A DNA stretch of 64,000 nt from Sycobia sp. Sy_11 (taxonomy: Eukaryota; Arthropoda; Insecta; Hymenoptera; Epichrysomallidae). The DNA lies in assembly GCA_018907035.1 (NCBI GenBank), contig JACCIC010000022.1, positions 4,736,001 through 4,800,000 on the forward strand. Reading direction: 5' to 3'. A program made the position numbers and the translations under genes. This document shows, in pieces, positions 49,561 through 63,749 of the stretch. Within the stretch, counting starts at the first letter, position 1, and the number at the start of each line of letters is the position of its first letter. The notes beneath the pieces were generated by a model that was not told where the DNA came from, searched no databases, and was given only the letters and a program-made list of their open reading frames with translations.

Positions 49561-50405
49561 ATCTTATGCCGAGTCTCACCTGCTATATTTATTAAATCTC
49601 CTGGTAAAGAACGAAGTAAACAGAATATTGCCGCATAGCGCACACCCCGCGGGGTTGCATGAGCCCGTAGCACCGTAGGCGGGCCAAGTCGGGAATTTTT
49701 CCATTATACAGGTATATATAATTCCAACTATACGAGTGCGGCCGATGAAAAATATCATAGAAGAGCTGTCCGCTGTTTACTTCACGCCGCATGTCGCGCA
49801 CGCTTCGCGCATGAGCGCTGATCGATTCTGCCAGGCCCGCGTCCCTCCGCTATTCTTTGGCCTCCCTCCTCTCTCCCCCCTCTCTTCGCATCGGAGGCTC
49901 TATGGGGCGACGCTATACAGTTGGCAGCGGTAGGGAGCTTTGAACAGCTTTGAATTTTTGCTCAACTCTGTGTTATAATACCAGGCTTATAGCCTGCGAG
50001 ACACAGGCAGGCTCTTTTTCTCTTCCTTTTTCTCCAGATACCCCGCTGTTATGTCGGTAGTGAGATATAGACAGAGAGGAAGGGGAGGGGGTGAAGAGGG
50101 ACGCGTTTTTCGTCCCTCTTGTCCCTGGAATTATGTGCACGCCCAAACGGGGATGAGAGTTTGAGATCTATGCAGGTCGCTTGACTCTACGATTTCGTTG
50201 AAAGGTCGAACAATCGTCGGTGCGAGGAATGAGAGTTCACCTGCGTGGACGTGCACTCATTCTTTTCCCTTCCTTCTTTGCTTCTTCATGCACGAAGCTT
50301 ACTTTCGTAAATTATCGTCCCGTGAAGCGTCGATTTGCCGACTACAGTGAGCAACTTTTTCTGTCTATGGATGCATTTCTGAAACATCTATACATCTCCT
50401 GATTT
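49561..50405. other. GC-richer island
   Basis: Unique sequence without long microsatellites, so the most promising island for a conserved non-coding element. Short frames of 60-69 codons on both strands show no domain. Confidence 0.4.
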
Positions 50406-51480
50406 TAACGATTATTCGTCTACTTATGTCCTTGGGTATGCTGCTTACGAATATTGCATCGTCAATTATTAGAAATCATATTTTTTCAATTCAATTAAAA
50501 AAAAATCATTTATTCAAATAATAGTTTAAATAAATGATTAAAGAAAAAATTTTCATTCCCAAGGGCCGCTCTTTACGATAACCTTTAACTCTTGTTTCTA
50601 CTTTTATTTGAAACTTTTCTTTTGAATACATTACATTGCTTGATACTATAATTGACCATAATTTTTTGGGATTTCTAAATTCTAAACTTCTAAAATTGCT
50701 CTTGTTGCCAATTTCCTCTTTCATTTTCGTAATTACAGAGATTCAATATACATAAGTATGATTTTTTTAGATTTTTTTCTCCATTACTTATCTTTGATTG
50801 TTTATACATAGTTATTTTTTTCCATATCCCTAATATTTTCCGAGAGAAATTTGTTTAAAATTACCACTACAGAATATTTCTAGTCAGTCTACAAGAAAAC
50901 AATCATATTAATTTCCGTGAATACCGGAGGTGTATTTTTTCAGAAACTTGTACAAATTATAATATTTCTCTTCAAAAAACACCCATGAATCATAAAAATC
51001 AGGATTCTTTCTGATAACTATTTGTACATTTATCATATTTCCGATTCTATTCGTTAAATAAATTTTTAAATAGTGTGCTGACGACAAACTCCTTTATCTT
51101 GTAAGCGCATCTTTTAAGCGCACATAAATTTGTCATAATACGTATACTACCTATACTATTCAAAGCCTTGACTTACGTATGCGAATCTAAGTAATTTTCA
51201 ACTCCCTAAAGTAGTTCCTTAAATGTTTTGGTGTTAATTTATTTTTAAATAATGTAAAAGAATATTCAAACTTAAATTGTAATTTAATACTATAAATTTT
51301 TTTTATTTATGTGACAAAAAAAATAGTAAATGGCACCGAATATCCAGATCGAATATTCAACAATTGATTTCTGTATTTTATTTTAAACGAATTTTCAAAA
51401 TTTGCATTGATTATATTAATGACTCATTTTATACGTATTTATTTCTATGGTATTTGAAATCATAATTATCACGATAAAAA

Positions 51481-51522
<42 letters not shown>

Positions 51523-51690
51523 CCACATCAGTACTTAACAGTTTAAACAGCTCATTGTAATTTAGACTACTATATTTCATATACAGGCAAACATTGTAAA
51601 GCGAAGCAAAATTTATTTCCGCCTCTTCATAAGTGCTCAAGAGCCCCATAAGCTTGGCAAAAGCTTCAGTTAAAATAATATACTGCAGAT
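50406..51690. other. AT-rich, no gene seen; (CA)n at 51482-51521
   Basis: Nothing besides the dinucleotide run. Confidence 0.55.
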
Positions 51691-51858
51691 TACTTTTCTA
51701 AAATGCTATTAACAAAGACCAGATAGAGGAACGGGCAAACAAAAAACACTTTGTACTTTGTCCTTAAAAATAATGAAAGCTGCTCATCTCGAAGGCGGTG
51801 AAAGAACAAGCGCGCGCTTGGTGAAGAAAGCAAGAAAAACGAATGAAGTAAGACAGTC

Positions 51859-51944
<86 letters not shown>

Positions 51945-52061
51945 AGAGAGGGGGGTGGAAAAAAGATAACGAAAGAGAAACTGGTGTGACAGGTTGGCAG
52001 GACTCCCTTTGGCGCTTTGATCCCATGCCGGTCGATGCGCAACTTCTCCTTCCCCTTCTCT

Positions 52062-52122
<61 letters not shown>

Positions 52123-52528
52123 ACATCTTCTCCCTCGATAGTGGACGTAAAAGTGCTAATTACCCGCTTTGTACCGTTACCCAGCATCTGAGCGGTGCTT
52201 CCTTTCCTCCTCCGCCAGCGCCTCGCCCTCATCATCCCGAAGCCGCGCGACCATCGCGGCGTATTCGCGAAGAGTCGCTCACGGGCCATTATGTGCGCTG
52301 GTTTCACGAAAAGAAAGAGTCTGCGAAGCGAGTGTAGCGAAGCCCTCTTCTCGCCCGCCACCTCCGATGCACGCTTTTTCTCGGGCATGTTGACGTCGCC
52401 GTTGTCGTCGCGCTCGTCGCTCCTCTCATTCTGATGTGCTTTTTCTCTTCAAATCCCCTTCCCGCCCTCTTCAGTGCATTGTCCCTCCTCCGACTGAGAA
52501 TGAGATGTCGAGGTGTGATGCCCAAGGC

Positions 52529-52585
<57 letters not shown>

Positions 52586-52720
52586 TTTTGGATTTTCTTC
52601 GAATTCGGGAAAGAGTTTTTGTCTGCTCAATATTAAAAGCGGAACTCCAATGTACGGTGTGCTACTCATGGCGGCTCGGTTAATTAACTGTATTTTTAAC
52701 GCAGTCCTGCATTTTGAGCG
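51691..52720. other. GC-richer island with facing (GA)n and (CT)n tracts
   Basis: GA run 51858-51950 and CT run 52059-52121 face each other across about 110 bp; an AT run is at 52539-52581. CG-rich unique sequence at 52180-52440. The 232-codon minus frame is read through the tracts and has no domain. Confidence 0.45.
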
Positions 52721-53048
52721 ATGACATCCTCGCTCTGAGCTTGGGCTCTGAAAAATGTTAAGCCGGTTTTATTATGGAGTGTGATATAAAAATTCATTGC
52801 CATCAACCGTTGCGTTTAATGAGGGTGTCTATAAATTCAATTTTGAAATTGCAAGATAGAATTTAGCATAAAAATAGCTGCGTTATTAGTTAAAATTAAT
52901 AATTCTACGCACGTCGACTGTTACAAAGCAAATTAATAAATAGTTGTATCATGCTTATAGTCTTATTTTATAAACTAATAAATCCTCGAAAACTCCGACA
53001 AACACATTTGTAACAAAAATTTTTATCTCTAATTCTCTGGCCATGAAA

Positions 53049-53091
<43 letters not shown>

Positions 53092-54289
53092 GTTGTCAGC
53101 TGAGCGGGTCAAGATGCCTTTCATTGATAAACATCATCATGGGCGAGATCGATTATAATACTCCTCTTTAGGATAGAATACAAAAATTCATTCGAAGTTC
53201 TTCTCCTTCGCTGTATAGAAAAAGTTTTACCTTTTCTGTTATTCACGGCATCAATAAAATCGAGAAACCGCAGGAGCAAGACATAGAGTGAAATTTAAAT
53301 ATTATTTTTTTATTTTATTCCTGTCCATTATATATATATTGAAAAATGAGAAATTGGAGGAGTGATAATAAGAATGATATTATTTTTGCAATGCGATCAA
53401 CGGCTAGCCAGATCAGAAGAGCAGTTAAATAATATAAAGGTTACATAGAGTATCCATAGTTGAATAACAGTTTTAATAATAAAATCATTTTTATACTATA
53501 ATGAAATAAGAAATCGATAAATAGTATAAAGGTACCTTGGAATTCAAAATACAGAAAAAAATTTAATTCCAAAATATACGTTTATAATTCTTCAATCACC
53601 GGATTTAATCATAACGCATGTTGAACAAAACGGCCATATAGCTGTATACTAATTGCTTATATATCTATACATACAGAATAGATAAAAGTAAAAATGATAA
53701 TGTAATATAAACGGTCTTATAGACTCTCTTATTGATGCGATATTTAACAAATAAATTCTAGATCAACTTTGACGTAATGAAGCCAATATAATGAACATCG
53801 AACGCTATAGATATTTACTGATTCTGGCTTAAAAATTTTTTAGTATTCGTAGTAGTATCGAATCGAAGCGCGCCTAGACAGCTTGAAAGATATGATCTGT
53901 AATTTGAAATTATGCGATATCTGCTTCGATATGCCTATTAGGTAACAAATTTTTTTGTAGGAGGTTGTATTGAAGTAGAATATCGGAAAACCGAAGCCAA
54001 ATTCACATGGTACTGAATTCGCATAATTTTGTACGTTAATATTTGTGAAAAGTACGAGTTATTCTTGTGCGTATCTATATATTATATAAATTAAATATAT
54101 AAATTATATAGCAACAGACAAGTTAAGAAGAAACATCAAGTATTTTAAATTACTCATAGAGAGACTCATTGGTATGCTACAGAAAGGTTCAAAGAGAGCA
54201 CATAGCACAATGGATATTTTTTGTTTAATGATGAATTTACTGATTAACTGATTAACACCAAGTTACTGATTAACACCAGCCTTTGGAAG
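52721..54289. other. AT-rich, no gene seen; (CT)n at 53055-53094
   Basis: Nothing else recognised. Confidence 0.55.
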
Positions 54290-54870
54290 TTCAATATAAC
54301 ATGTTGAATAACATAAAAAAATTTCTTAATGCGTCTTGATTATATTCATATTGAGACAAATAGACGCTTTTGGAAGTCGTGCAGAAACAACCCTTGCATT
54401 ACTTAACGTAGCCTCAAATCCAGCCTCTAGACTCTCTTTTTTTATAATTTAGATGTTTATTTATAAATCATCTGCGTATAAAAGATTCTTAATGCTTCTA
54501 TGGTTGAGCTAAACTATAGGTCATTGATATGAATGCCAAAGAGAACGGTCCAACAACAGAGACCTGAAGTACTTGTAAAATTGTAAAAAAACTACACGAT
54601 TTTTCATTGTGATAAACGATTAGGAGTTGCTCTCTACCATTATTAGAAATTAATTTGCCTCAAAATCTGATCACAGAAATTCAATCTATTCATTTATTCT
54701 AATGAAACTATTACTAATATGGTTTGGAAAACTGTAACAATGTCAAAAAGAAAAATATCCTCAATGGTCTATTTTTGATACCCATCCATGTTTTATTAAT
54801 CAGTTTCAGAAGAATTAAAGTATCTATAGCTTGTCTCCAACGAGTCGAGCTTGTTGTAGTACATGAAATT
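54290..54870 (-). pseudogene. LINE reverse-transcriptase relic
   Basis: Minus-strand pieces in RT order, scattered over frames: REQLLIVYHNEKSCSFF (about 54620-54570), LQVSVVGPFSLAF (about 54572-54534, a decayed QGSVLGPLLF box), GIHINDL, then LLYADDL at about 54484-54464 (the YADD active site) and KASICLNMNIIKTH at about 54360-54320 (the LN..KT block). This order and the INDL box are typical of CR1/Jockey-type LINEs. Many stops. Confidence 0.72.
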
Positions 54871-55204
54871 CTCAAGCCAGTTGTAAATGAATAATCTAGA
54901 AATGTGATAGTATATAATCATATAACATAAAGACAAAAATTATAATGGAGGTAAACTATATTTTGAAATGAGTATGCTACATATCATAGCCCTATTTTGT
55001 GGAGTTATGAGAACACTATAATAATAATAATAATATAGTAATAAATTAAAATTGTTGAGTACATTAAAACATTAATATAAATATAAAAATTATAGTTATA
55101 CTGATTTTACATCTATTAGTCCATGCAGTAATAATCTCTTAAACCAAGCGTTTTTTAAATACGCGTCGAGGTAGAATTTCAACTAAGTGAAATGGGATTA
55201 GAAA

Positions 55205-55351
55205 AAACATTGTCATTGCTGAGTTGAATCGACGTAGGGACCGTATATAACTGCTTGAGTCAGTAGGAAATGAAACTTTTTCTAACTAGTTTATATAAAT
55301 ATAAAAAAATAATTGACCCAAGACTGACCCCTGAGAAACATACAAATTTGT
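55205..55351 (-). pseudogene. Second LINE RT fragment
   Basis: VSQGSVLGSIIFLYLYKL near 55340-55285 on the minus strand is the GVPQGSVLGPLLF...INDL box. Because the neighbour at 54.5 kb has its own copy of that box, this is a separate fragment. Confidence 0.55.
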
Positions 55352-55365
55352 ATAAGATTAGTTGA

Positions 55366-55373
<8 letters not shown>

Positions 55374-55426
<53 letters not shown>
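55374..55426. repeat. (AT)n microsatellite
   Basis: AT run directly beside the RT fragment. Confidence 0.95.
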
Positions 55427-55428
<2 letters not shown>

Positions 55429-55599
55429 ATAAAATGGTTGGCAAACTATCAACTTTTTGAAGTGAACGTTACATTGAAACAGCTTTTTATACAGATGCGA
55501 CGATAGGTAAATTACGGTTAATTATTTATAGAAACATAGATTTGTATATATAGAGTACTTTTCACTTAGATATTATTGAATTGTTTATTAGATCGGTTA

Positions 55600-55638
55600 A
55601 ATTATTATCTCGGGTGAAGCCGAGACGGGGGATGCTAG
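55600..55638 (+). mobile_element. Helitron-like 3' terminus
   Basis: A 6-bp perfect hairpin TCTCGG / CCGAGA (55608-55613 and 55620-55625, loop GTGAAG) lies 9 bases before CTAG (55635-55638), which is followed by T. Hairpin plus CTRR end before T is the Helitron 3' signature. No RepHel protein or 5' TC end was identified, so only the end is claimed. Confidence 0.5.
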
Positions 55639-55719
55639 TATAAATATAACTGTGTTGCATGTATTTGGAACCAACTCTTTTCATATATATATATATATAT
55701 CGTATGAAAGAGTTAGTGG

Positions 55720-56150
55720 ACATTAAAAATGAGAGAAAGAGAGCGAGAGAAGAAAGGTCTAGAAAAGCCGCGCAACTACCGCATGGAAGACCGTATCAGG
55801 ATAGCATAATGGTATAATAGAATTCATGAAAGCCCGTATACTTGACCGATATCGCGAGCGGCCACGTTCTCCCTCCACATATACATACTCTTCGCGTTGT
55901 TATTCATATACTGCCGTAGCCGAAGCTCACGTATTATATGCGATCTCATAATGAAACTCGCTCGTGCGCAGAACATAAAAGGGAATCGTGTGTACGGGCA
56001 CTCGCGAGATACGTGGAAGGAGAATGCCAGGAGGTGGGGGGGGGGGGATAGGAGCAGGAGCTCGTTTTTAGTGGGCGAACCAGATAGGTAATTAGACAAA
56101 CTTTTAGCAGACACGGCCGCGAAATTGCCGCGTCCGTGACATCGCGGCGG
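55720..56150. other. GC-richer island
   Basis: Includes a G run at about 56034-56048. The 96-codon minus frame (55824-56114) has no motif. Confidence 0.4.
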
Positions 56151-57100
56151 TTTGATAAGAATTATGTAAATGTATTCATATTGATATTATATAAAAAAAT
56201 AATACGTAACTATAATTCATTTTCAGATTTCAATTTTTTGTTGTTGTACATTTTGTAAATTAATTGCAATAATCTTTTGAAATATCTATGAAACAAGTGT
56301 TATTATAACATATCAGTAATATACATTAGTTCAATTAGTACAGGAAATGATTGTAACGATGACTTGTACTTCCGTAGAATAATTTTATAGTTGTGATTGG
56401 AATAGTTACCATCGGTACATCATGTATATTTGTTTTAAGAATTCATTTACTAAATCTAAAAAATTTTAACTGATAAATAAATGTTTAGGCTCATCAGTTG
56501 AATGACAGATGACCTACAACGAAACGTACATAATTTATCAAATTAAATATAACTTAGTCGATCTACGATAAGGCAAACATTTCAAAGCGAAAAACCGAAT
56601 CTTAGTAGAAATTTCTTTAAAATAATTCATTAAAGTTTGTATACGCTTCGCACTAGACCACTATAGCGGCTAATTAGTATGGTTATTAATTTAAACGATT
56701 TGATATCAAATAGAATTAGATGAAGATAAATATTTTAGTTGTGGAAAGAAAAATTAAATTTGAAGATAAAAGAAGGTATTACAATGTGAAATATTTCACT
56801 TCCTCTAATTAGTTACATGCAATACTTATTTATATTTCTGATCATTAACTAGAAAGCCTAGATTAGGTCAACATCAAAGATGTTAAGAGGCTTTTCTTCT
56901 ATACAAATACATATTTATATTATTTAAAATTATCCCAGTTAAAAATATTTCAATTAAAATTTTTTAAATATACAAATGTAGCGTTGACCAGTAGAGCTTC
57001 CGATATCTTTTATTTCATTTATGTGCTTCTTTATTCATTTGTGAACGCTATTTAACATTGCGGCATTAAGTGGAACAAATTATTTTAATGTCACAAGCTC

Positions 57101-57141
<41 letters not shown>

Positions 57142-57707
57142 TCCTGGAGCTTCTTTGGAAGAGGCTGTGGAGTAGAAAGTCAGATTAGCAAAACAAAAAT
57201 ACATTCTATCTGCAAGATGCCCGATTGGTTTGAATCGAAAGGATTCGAATGTCGGAAAGTGCATTGCGCAATAAATGTTATGCATACATGCATTTTACTG
57301 ATTGAAAGTTGAAAAAAATAATTTAATTTAAGCAATTACTTAAACTCAGTGGTACAGTTATGCCATTACGTAAATATAAATATAATGATTATACGAACCT
57401 TTTATTAATTTCTCGTTGTTTATTGGTATCTAAAGCCTTGTGTTAACAGCTTTATGATTTAGTATCGGTCTCTCCCTGTTTATGAGTTATTTTACCAAGA
57501 ATTTTTTTTCTGTATATTTATATAATAATTTTTATTTGTTGATACCGTGATATAAATTGTCAAATTAAATTCAAAATTACTTTTTGAATTTTACTACATC
57601 TGAACACATACCATATAGAAAAAAAATTGGACAATTTTAATTATTCGTGCCCATTGGCAAAACTGTTATTGTAATCCTCTACAACGGGTATATGATATGA
57701 TATGATA

Positions 57708-57760
<53 letters not shown>

Positions 57761-57860
57761 ATATCATATTTATATTGATATGTGCTAACAAAGTAAGTGA
57801 GACGTTTGGCAGCCTTAACTTTGTACTATATCATGCTAATAAAAGTGCTATATATAGATA
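56151..57860. other. AT-rich, no gene seen; (CA)n and (AT)n runs
   Basis: CA run 57103-57140 and AT run 57711-57757. Nothing else recognised. Confidence 0.55.
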
Positions 57861-58099
57861 TAATTATTATCCTTCGTATGAATTAAAGTGCGATCGAATG
57901 GTTGAAAGAGAGAGAGGGGGCAGTATGCGAGAGGATGAGGTAGTTCTTCCGAAATACTTTCTTGTTCTTTGGAAATAATAGGTTCTTTCGGGAGTATAAA
58001 AGGAAAGCGTGGTTGCGTTGTATAAAAAAGAAACACGGCTCCCGCATGAGAGATATGAAGGAGTATGTGGAGAGGGAGAGGGAGAGGGAGAGAGGGAGA

Positions 58100-58169
<70 letters not shown>

Positions 58170-58450
58170 CCAATAAAGGTGCCACGCGAAAAAATGGGCT
58201 CGCAATGCGTATATATACCGTCCCGGTCCAAGAACTCCAAGGGCCTTCTTACCTGAAAGACGCACTTTTTGGTCCCCTCTTATTTTTTCTTTCTTCTCTT
58301 TCTACATATTATTCTGTAACATTTTTACTTTTGCGCCATCTTCTATACCTCCTTCTTCTCTCTCTCTCTCTCTCTCTTTCTTTCTCTTCCTCTCGTCTAC
58401 TTCTCTCTATCTTTTTTTTTCGTTTACCTCCATTTTTGGAGTAAGGATAT
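57861..58450. other. Island with (GA)n then (CT)n tracts
   Basis: GA run 58070-58163; CT run 58354-58384 faces it about 190 bp away. Intervening sequence is unique and GC-richer. Long frames are tract artefacts. Confidence 0.45.
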
Positions 58451-59930
58451 ATTATTATACACATTAATACTGATTCTAGTTTCTCGTTCTTCATACATAC
58501 TATATATAGATTTCTGTTTGGATGTAGTAGTTTCAAATACTCGGTCTAAGTGTAAAGCGTTTCATCAACAATAGTCAATTGGGAATAGTCCAATGAAAAG
58601 TATACTATTCTTTGAAACTTTTATTACAAAGTAATTTGATGATATAAACATATTTTCCATTCTGAATATCGCAGATATATTTTAGACACACACCCCCCCC
58701 CCCACACACACACACGGATATATTAATGAACATGCCCATTTAGCATAGATTTCAGAATTAAATAGATTGTCAAAAACCCGCAGCGACGAAAGTACAGAAA
58801 AAATTTATTTATTTCTATAAGATAATTAATTTAACGCTGTAAAAAATGAAATATAAATTACTTTACTATGCAATTTTATTATGTGCTTTCAAAATTTATA
58901 TCCCATTACTATTGTTATTTCAAAAGATTATTATAAGCGGATATGTATTTACAAATCTTCTGTATACTTTACATATGTATATTGGAAATTCAAATATTGG
59001 TTACAGTTTACAATATTTATATTAGCAGTGCATATAGCTGGGATTTACCCAAAAAAATTACTAAAGGAGTTTGCAACAGATCTGTAGTTTCTATTTTCAT
59101 TCGTCCGATTTTATATCTTCATTCATGAATTCCATTAATCAATAAACGGAGCCACAATTTTTCTAGTAAAAATAAAATTCGTTTGGTTATAAATAATTAT
59201 TATCCATGATAATCTGAAAATTTATACTATTTTATAACAGCTATTAACCAAAGAAATACCTGTAAACAAGCCACCATTAATAATAAAAGACCATGATTTT
59301 TGTTTGCCATCAAACTTGTGTTAAAATATAGAATAGTGATTATCAATGATTATCGATGAATTGCGCACATTGATTACGGAGAGATTTAAACAAGTAGAAT
59401 TTAAAAGAACGATTCAGAAGAAAGGAAAAATCCACGGTGTTGTAGATCTATAAGCATTATTAATTTTCGAAATCTCTTAAAATGTATTAAAATAATTTCC
59501 AATTTATATGAAATTTTGCAAAAAATGTTTGAATTTCTATTATAAAAATGTCATTTTATTTAACTATTTTTTAATTTCTATCCCTACAATACGTATTTTT
59601 ATTCTTCTTTTAACTCATTTTTAGCAATAATTACAAATAATCCATTATGTCCAAATAATAAAATCTATTAAATTTATTGGACAATATTTATTGGATAATA
59701 TAAGATTCGTGTAATTGTTGGATCGCTTTCTGGAAAAATCCAAAACAGAATTGTAAAATTACTAAGGAAGTGGTGTTTGTTTCTCACATTTCCATAGCCT
59801 TTAAAGAAAATACCATAATTATATAGTCGTAATATTAATTCGTGACATATACAACGAATGAAATTTTACTAATCCACTGAACATAATTACATATTCGACA
59901 TTATTTCGAAGAGCGAACCATCCGACTCCT
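58451..59930. other. AT-rich, no gene seen
   Basis: A mixed CA/C run is at 58687-58716. Confidence 0.55.
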
Positions 59931-60780
<850 letters not shown>

Positions 60781-61208
60781 ATACATAGTCGTACTTCAAT
60801 CGCGCCGACTCCGCTGCATTGTATACGGCGTACAATACCGCGTAGTCGATGCAGCGGGACACCACGGCAGCTGTATTATAGGGAGTGCGGGATCGAGTCT
60901 CGTAAGGGACCGCGATCAAGTTTTGCCCTCGGTGCACGTGCGCGTCGAGCTGTTGCGGGAGGGAGGCCGCCGGTTTTACGGATACAGACGTAGATAACGC
61001 GGAAACGATGCACTGGAGGGGAAGTGTGCAATCGAATCTGTGAAAAGGAGCGGGCGATGATCCAGAATCGGCCGCCCATCTGATGTACGCATGCATGCAC
61101 GGAGAGTGACTGAGAACCACCTGTGCCGGCGGCTTGAAATTCCCGGCTAGCCGTGATTGTGTTATATATATATACACCCTCAAATACGTATAAATATAAA
61201 GGAGTGTA
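60781..61208 (+). other. Probable 5' leader of the Frizzled-type gene
   Basis: GC-rich, non-repetitive, directly before the start codon. An in-frame TAA at 61197-61199 closes the frame 9 bases before the ATG, supporting the chosen start. Several upstream ATGs occur, which would need checking against a transcript. Confidence 0.45.
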
Positions 61209-61436
61209 ATGGAGCGGTGCTCGGCGATGCCGATCGCGATCGGGCGATCGTTGACGGCGATGATGTTTCTGCTGCTGGTGGTGATTAACGGAGCGCGTTC
61301 CTGGGGCGTCGGTCACCAGGGCTCGAACGCCAAGTGCGAGCGGCTCGGGGTTTCCTTTTGCCGGGGCCTCAGGTACAACCTGACCGCAATGCCGAACTTC
61401 ATGGGACACGAGGATCAGTTGCAAGCCGAGCGCGGG
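61209..61436 (+). CDS. Frizzled-family receptor, first coding exon (partial gene)
   Basis: 76 codons starting at 61209, ending at a donor GGG|GTGAGT (intron from 61437) in phase 0. Residues 1-31 are a signal peptide: R4 and R13 before a hydrophobic core LTAMMFLLLVVIN and a likely cleavage near ARS/W. Residues 43-76 open a Frizzled cysteine-rich domain: C43 and C51 eight apart, YNLT (residues 56-59, an N-glycosylation sequon), MPN (61-63), GH (66-67) and Q70. Frizzleds are seven-pass plasma-membrane Wnt receptors; the CRD binds the Wnt lipid. Only about 11 residues separate the signal peptide from the CRD, as in Frizzled and secreted Frizzled-related proteins. The rest of the CRD and all membrane segments must lie beyond the window. 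The motif does not tell which paralogue it is; an sFRP-like protein is the main alternative. Confidence 0.85.
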
Positions 61437-63417
61437 GTGAGTCCTCTTTGAGACCTTCTTAGCCCTTATTAATCATTATTCTTAGGACTCTAAAGGATTC
61501 TCATTTATCCCCTTATGTACGTGTGTATGTGTAGTAGTAGTATTGGTAGTATAGATTACATCTTTCTTTCAGAACTTTTAATTCGTCGGACAATTTTTTG
61601 CCGAAGTATCGCTTCTTTAGACTATATATAGAGTTCTATTGTTATTCTCAAAATTGGGCTTGTTTGTCAATCGCAGGTGGGCTCCATTAGTTTTCAAATA
61701 GTTAACGTTATTTCATTTTTTTTTTATTGAAAGGGCCGACGCTTGTTATTTTGCACCGATTGAGTCAGTTTTGTTTCAAATAATACTATATTTAAGCACT
61801 GCATTATTGAAAATTTTAATTAAACATTTCCTTTACACAATGAGAACTCTTAAAACTTTTAAATTTTGCATCAATGGACAGATTTATTTGAAAGTTTCCG
61901 ATAATGTGATAATATATATATATATAGCTAAGATCTATAAAGATACGTATATCACGGTTACAACAAACGCAAATATTTGGAGTACTTTAGTATTTACATA
62001 AATATTATTGAAAATATAATACTATTTGATGGATGCGATAAAAAATGGACATGAACAGCCGCTGATGATTTGTCAAAATTTAGCTATTTTTGAATGAAAT
62101 AATTTAATTTAAATAAAAAGTTCAATGATAATTGTCGTATATCCAACAATGTACTAATTAAATAAAGTAATGAAAAAACTGCGCGTATTGTTATCTAATT
62201 TAAAAAATTTTAATTTTTTGTAGAAAGATATGTAAATATTTTATTTACCTGAAATATTATAGAATGCAACCGAGTTCAATATTCCTTTTGATTTTTCCAT
62301 TAACACGTGAGTGCATATCAATACCGGTTTTAAAAGAAACTCTTAATTTATGAAAAAATTCAAGAATGGTAATCTTTGTCGGATATTAAGATTCGAATTG
62401 TGAAATTCAAATCTCGGATCTATATGTAATATAGTGAACAGAGAGAATTTGAGCCCCCTCGATTAATACATCTATATATGATACTAATTATATTACTATA
62501 ATTAGAAAGAATCGAATTATCATCTTGTTTCGTTTACTTGAATTCTAGAAGCAAATTAATAACTTAAAAACGCACTGATTATGTATAAAAAAAACAGTTA
62601 AGGCAGCGATGTTATTCGTGTACTTAAAATAACTAGAGCAGCGATTAAGGATAAATTACAAATCGATATCTGTCGCCTGTGGTCATATTCCTGACGAATA
62701 AATCCACGATATTCCGAGTATGGCTAAAAAATAAACCTCGACTACCGATGTTCATACACGTAAACAGCAAAATCCAATCAGTTATTTCCGATTACGGTTC
62801 TTTTGATACGGCAATAATTTCGCGGTTTATTGACCAGCAATTCAATTCCAGTACTATCTGTAAAAACAAAAAATCTCGATATGAATATAGAGAGGCGATT
62901 TGTTTTTTGAAATTGCGGAGAAAAAAGCGAAATAAAAGGGCTCTCCTGGATATAGGTGTAGACCGCATTCTTGCTATTCCATGCGAGCGTCAAATGTGTC
63001 GTGCAAAAATCGCATGTATGTGTGCGAGGGTGAATGATAGAGCGAGACAGACGCCAAGCATGAGAGGGATCTCTTTATGCACGCGCGCGCAAGTTCCGTA
63101 TCCCCGGCGCTGTTCTGTTGGGCGCGTTCATCACAGAAGAGCCGCGCACGCGCACGCGGTCGACTCGCATTAAAAAAAAGAAACAAAAAAATTGCTCGGC
63201 CGCGCTCGTTCGCTCGTCCTTCGTGATCCTTTTCCTCCTCGCTTTCTTACCTCACTCTTTTTCTCCTCTTCTGAGGTACCGGTGCCGCCGCCACTGCTCT
63301 TTCTCTCTGAGAGAGAGAGAGAGAGAGAGGGAAAGAGAGAGAGAGGGAAAAGCCGCGCAAGTGCAGAATGTAGGCTCTCTCCCTTCTCTTTCAGAATACC
63401 CCTTTGCACGCGCTTGT

Positions 63418-63483
<66 letters not shown>

Positions 63484-63683
63484 TCGTGCACCAATGCTGC
63501 AGGGAAGCAAAAGCGATTGCAAGAGCGCGACGGAGGCAGTGCGGTATACCGGTATATATTGGCGAGGCTGTATATAGCGCGCAGAGAGAAAGAACGTATA
63601 ATGGAGCTTTGATCTCTAGCGCGCTCCGCATCCTTGTGCTCATGTCCGTGCGCGATCATTTTGCGAGCGAGCGAATGGGTGGC

Positions 63684-63749
<66 letters not shown>

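Noticed and set aside
51690..52388. 232-codon minus frame
   Set aside because: Mostly dinucleotide-tract translation with unrelated ends.
62679..63173. 164-codon plus frame inside the Frizzled intron
   Set aside because: No CRD residues, no acceptor with matching phase, and a composition shift at the GC island boundary.
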